The translations under genes were made by a program, and so were the position numbers. 64,000 nt of DNA from Limimaricola variabilis (GTDB lineage: Bacteria > Pseudomonadota > Alphaproteobacteria > Rhodobacterales > Rhodobacteraceae), in the NCBI RefSeq assembly GCF_014195545.1, contig NZ_JACIBX010000002.1, positions 1 to 64,000 on the forward strand, read 5' to 3'. This document shows, piece by piece, positions 61,460-64,000 of the stretch (within the stretch, counting starts at the first letter, position 1; every line of letters starts with the position of its first letter). A model generated the notes under the pieces. It saw nothing but the letters and a program-made list of their open reading frames with translations, did not search any database and was not told the DNA's origin.

Positions 61460-62167
61460 TTACCGGCGGCCGCCGGCGCCGCGGGGCACGGGGCCCTCCT
61501 GCAGCTCGGCCTGTTTGCGGTCACGCGCCTGCGGATCATGTTCCATGATCTCGCCTTTGAAGATCCAGACCTTGATCCCGATGATGCCATAGGGGGTCTC
61601 GGCTTCGGACAGCGCATAGTCGATGTCGGCGCGCAGCGTGTGCAGCGGCACGCGGCCTTCGCGGTACCATTCGGTCCGCGCGATCTCGGCACCGCCGAGG
61701 CGGCCCGCGACGTTGACGCGGATACCGAGGGCACCCATGCGCATCGCGTTCTGCACGGCGCGCTTCATGGCGCGACGGAACGACACCCGGCGCTCGAGCT
61801 GCTGGGCGATGGACTCGCCGACCAGAGCGGCGTCGAGCTCGGGCTTGCGGACCTCGACGATGTTCAGGTGCAGCTCGGACTTGGTGAGGTTCGACAGCTT
61901 CTTGCGAAGCACCTCGATGTCCGCACCCTTCTTGCCGATGATCACGCCCGGACGGGCGGCGTGGATCGTCACCCGGCACTTGCGGTGCGGGCGCTCGATG
62001 ATCACGCGGCTGATGCCGGCCTGCTTGGCTTCCTTCTTGACGAAGTCCTTGATCGCAAGGTCCTCGAGCAGGAGATCGCCGTAGTCTTTCGTGTCGGCGT
62101 ACCAGCGGCTGTCCCAGGTCCGGTTGACCTGGAGCCGCATGCCGACGGGGTTGACCTTGTTACCCAT
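61460..62167 (-). CDS. rpsC: 30S ribosomal protein S3
   Basis: 235 residues from the ATG at 62167 ([20 protein letters not shown]). The KH-type core [22 protein letters not shown] (in short [14 protein letters not shown]) and C-terminal domain are intact. Overlaps the rplV stop by one base. Confidence 0.98.
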   Translation of the reverse strand: MGNKVNPVGMRLQVNRTWDSRWYADTKDYGDLLLEDLAIKDFVKKEAKQAGISRVIIERPHRKCRVTIHAARPGVIIGKKGADIEVLRKKLSNLTKSELHLNIVEVRKPELDAALVGESIAQQLERRVSFRRAMKRAVQNAMRMGALGIRVNVAGRLGGAEIARTEWYREGRVPLHTLRADIDYALSEAETPYGIIGIKVWIFKGEIMEHDPQARDRKQAELQEGPVPRGAGGRR

Positions 62168-62547
62168 TAGGCTTGCTCCTCGACCTGACGGACCTTGATG
62201 GTGAGTTCCGAGAACGGCTTGACGATCTTGCCGAACCGGCCACGGGCCCGCGGGCGGCCGCGCTTCATGATCAGGTTCTTGCCGACCCAGGCCTCGGCGA
62301 CGACCAGTTCGTCGACGTCGAGGTTGTGGTTGTTCTCGGCGTTCGCGATCGCGGATTGCAGGCACTTCTTGACGTCGCCGGCGATGCGCTTCTTCGAGAA
62401 GGTCAGGTCCGAAAGGGCCTTCTCCACCTTCTTGCCACGGATCATCGCGGCAACGAGGTTGAGCTTCTGCGGGCTGGTGCGCAGCATCCGGGTCTTGGCC
62501 ATCGCCTCGTTGTCGGCGACGCGGCGGGGATTCTTGTCCTTGCTCAT
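62167..62547 (-). CDS. rplV: 50S ribosomal protein L22
   Basis: 126 residues with the exit-tunnel beta-hairpin region [19 protein letters not shown]. The start [10 protein letters not shown] is the usual form; ATG at position 16 is an alternative. Confidence 0.97.
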   Translation of the reverse strand: MSKDKNPRRVADNEAMAKTRMLRTSPQKLNLVAAMIRGKKVEKALSDLTFSKKRIAGDVKKCLQSAIANAENNHNLDVDELVVAEAWVGKNLIMKRGRPRARGRFGKIVKPFSELTIKVRQVEEQA

Positions 62548-62550
62548 GGC

Positions 62551-62829
62551 TTACTTCCGCTTCGCTTTCTTGTCGGCGGCGTGACCGTGATAGGTGCGGG
62601 TCGGCGAGTACTCACCGAACTTCTGACCGATCATGTCTTCGCTGACGTTGACGGGAACGTGCTTGTGACCGTTGTACACGCCGAAGGTCAGTCCCACGAA
62701 CTGGGGCAGGATCGTCGAACGGCGCGACCAGATCTTGATCACTTCGTTGCGGCCGGACTCGCGCGACGCTTCGGCTTTCTTGAGCACGTAAGCATCGACG
62801 AAAGGGCCTTTCCAAACAGAACGAGCCAT
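62551..62829 (-). CDS. rpsS: 30S ribosomal protein S19
   Basis: 92 residues. [20 protein letters not shown] and the ending [11 protein letters not shown]. Between rplB and rplV. Confidence 0.98.
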   Translation of the reverse strand: MARSVWKGPFVDAYVLKKAEASRESGRNEVIKIWSRRSTILPQFVGLTFGVYNGHKHVPVNVSEDMIGQKFGEYSPTRTYHGHAADKKAKRK

Positions 62830-62832
62830 GTG

Positions 62833-63675
62833 TTAACGGCCTTTCTTGCGAGCGTGGCGCGAACGAAGGATGAGCTTCGACGACGCCTTGTTCTTGTTGC
62901 GGGTGCGGGCACCCTTGGTCGGCTTGCCCCACGGGGTCACCGGGTGACGACCGCCCGAAGTCCGGCCTTCACCACCACCATGCGGGTGGTCGATCGGGTT
63001 CATCGCGACGCCGCGGACGGCGGGACGCTTGCCGAAGTGGCGGTTACGACCGGCCTTGCCGAGATTCTGGTTCGAGTGGTCGGCGTTCGACACCGCGCCC
63101 ACCGTCGCCATGCACTCCTGGCGCACGAGCCGGAGCTCGCCCGAGGAGAGGCGGATCTGGGCGTAGCCGCCGTCACGACCCACGAACTGGGCATAGGTGC
63201 CAGCCGAACGCGCGATCTGGCCGCCCTTGCCGGGCTTCATCTCGATGTTGTGGACGATCGTGCCGATCGGCATGCCCGAGAAGGGCATCGCGTTGCCGGG
63301 CTTGATGTCGACCTTGGCGCCAGCGACGACCTTGTCGCCGATCGAGACGCGCTGCGGCGCCAGGATGTAGGCCTGCTCGCCGTCTTCGTACTGGATCAGC
63401 GCGATGAAGGCGGTACGGTTGGGGTCGTATTCGATGCGGGCGATGACGGCCTGCATGTCGAACTTGTTGCGCTTGAAATCGACGATCCGGTAGAGGCGCT
63501 TGGCGCCACCACCACGACGACGCATCGTGATCCGTCCGGTGTTGTTCCGGCCGCCCGACTTGGTCAGACCCTCGGTGAGGGCCTTGACGGGGCGTCCTTT
63601 CCAAAGCTCCGAACGGTCGATCAGCACCAGCCCGCGCTGGCCCGGCGTCGTCGGCTTGTACGACTTGAGTGCCAT
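62833..63675 (-). CDS. rplB: 50S ribosomal protein L2
   Basis: 280 residues from the ATG at 63675 ([15 protein letters not shown]). Core [21 protein letters not shown], and the peptidyl-transferase region [20 protein letters not shown] with the conserved histidine. A long reading upstream overlaps the leader and is unlikely. Confidence 0.98.
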   Translation of the reverse strand: MALKSYKPTTPGQRGLVLIDRSELWKGRPVKALTEGLTKSGGRNNTGRITMRRRGGGAKRLYRIVDFKRNKFDMQAVIARIEYDPNRTAFIALIQYEDGEQAYILAPQRVSIGDKVVAGAKVDIKPGNAMPFSGMPIGTIVHNIEMKPGKGGQIARSAGTYAQFVGRDGGYAQIRLSSGELRLVRQECMATVGAVSNADHSNQNLGKAGRNRHFGKRPAVRGVAMNPIDHPHGGGEGRTSGGRHPVTPWGKPTKGARTRNKNKASSKLILRSRHARKKGR

Positions 63676-63718
63676 GCTTTGTGTCTTCCGTTGCTTTGCG
63701 GGCCCAGGGCCCGGTCGT

Positions 63719-63765
63719 TGAAGGGCCCCGAAGGTCCCCTGTGATGAAGGGCCCCGAAGGTCCCC
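63719..63765 (-). repeat. tandem 21-bp direct repeat in the rplB leader
   Basis: Copies at 63719-63739 and 63745-63765 are identical over 21 bases (they begin TGAAGGGCCCCGAAGG and end TCCCC), five bases apart. On the minus strand each can fold as a short hairpin with a TTCG loop. A further GGGCCC repeat lies at 63701. Confidence 0.75.
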
Positions 63766-63779
63766 GGCTGTCAAAAGGA

Positions 63780-63805
63780 GCGGCCCCGGACGAATCCGGG
63801 GCCGC
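63780..63805 (-). terminator. attenuator-like hairpin between rplW and rplB
   Basis: GCGGCCCCGG, loop ATTCGT, CCGGGGCCGC then TCCTTTTG on the minus strand: ten pairs followed by four T after a two-base gap. It stands 18 bases after the rplW stop. Confidence 0.7.
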
Positions 63806-63822
63806 GCCGATGGGGTCTGCTA

Positions 63823-64000
63823 TTAGAGACCGGTCGAGACGTCAATGCTGTTGCCCTCTTCGAGGGTAACATAGGCCTTCTTGACGTCCTTGCGGGTGCC
63901 GAGCGTGCCGCGGAACCGCTTGACCTTGCCCTTGGTGACGACGGTGTTGACCGCCTTCACCTTGACCTGGAACAGCGCCTCGACGGCTTCCTTGATCTGC
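63823..64000 (-). CDS. rplW: 50S ribosomal protein L23 (C-terminal part, truncated by window edge)
   Basis: The last 59 codons of rplW, running off the end of the window. The product reads [20 protein letters not shown], then [22 protein letters not shown] and ends VSTGL before TAA. It precedes rplB in the S10 operon; the N-terminus lies beyond position 64000. Confidence 0.95.
   Translation of the reverse strand, partial: QIKEAVEALFQVKVKAVNTVVTKGKVKRFRGTLGTRKDVKKAYVTLEEGNSIDVSTGL

Noticed and set aside
62173-63744. Plus-strand open frame opposite rplV-rpsS-rplB
   Set aside because: The minus-strand ribosomal proteins are certain; the other frame is a by-product.

Overview
This is a GC-rich chromosomal segment that reads as an alphaproteobacterium of the Rhodobacterales (Roseobacter/Paracoccus relatives). 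The inference rests on gene content and architecture: a rhizobial-type glycerol ABC system (glpDSTPQUV-K), a general amino-acid transporter (aapJQMP), an ATP12-type F1-ATPase assembly chaperone, a zinc-lid adenylate kinase like that of Paracoccus, and the rpmH-rnpA-yidD...yidC-engB-argB arrangement. No phage, integrase, insertion sequence, CRISPR array or plasmid gene was seen. Codon use looks uniform. There is no gene-free stretch above 300 bases.

Layout. Positions 197-10546 (minus strand) hold one long glycerol operon: glpD, two ABC ATPases, two permeases, a small membrane protein, a periplasmic binding protein, glycerol kinase and an iron-type alcohol dehydrogenase. The divergent regulator glpR lies at 10779-11546, with palindromic operator candidates between glpD and glpR. 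From 11.6 to 18.7 kb there are single genes: a membrane protein, a LysR regulator, a solitary MbcA/ParS-type antitoxin-like protein, a TRIC-type channel, an AGCS amino acid symporter, a Na/Ca exchanger and a coiled-coil membrane protein. From 18.8 to 25.0 kb lies a carbohydrate cluster: a sulfotransferase, a fused sucrose-phosphate synthase/phosphatase and three glycosyltransferases. From 25.2 to 30.4 kb come a TerB/DUF533 protein, a basic DUF2934 protein, tRNA-Arg(ACG), an orphan sensor kinase, and a flavin oxidoreductase coupled to a TVP38 membrane protein.

Positions 30.5-38.2 kb (plus strand) carry a membrane-biogenesis/RNA block: rpmH, rnpA, yidD, ttcA, an EAL phosphodiesterase, yidC, engB, argB and a SixA phosphatase. 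From 38.2 to 43.0 kb is the aap transporter. From 43.3 to 49.4 kb are the ATP12/HAD/rluC/crcB operon, an ABM-like protein, a fatty-acid-hydroxylase-like membrane protein, rarA and a LuxR solo.

The last 14.5 kb (minus strand) is the S10-spc-alpha ribosomal supercluster, from rplW (cut by the window edge) to rplQ. It is not one uninterrupted operon. Terminator or hairpin structures and good sigma-70 promoters separate rplP from rpmC, rpmD from rplO, and adk from rpsM. Between rpmD and rplO sits a foreign two-gene unit, a cysteine-rich DUF1326 gene and the Met/Cys-rich membrane protein DUF2182. The DUF1326 gene carries an in-frame amber codon exactly where the family has its conserved N-terminal tryptophan. 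This insertion, the amber codon and the carbohydrate cluster are the points most worth following up.
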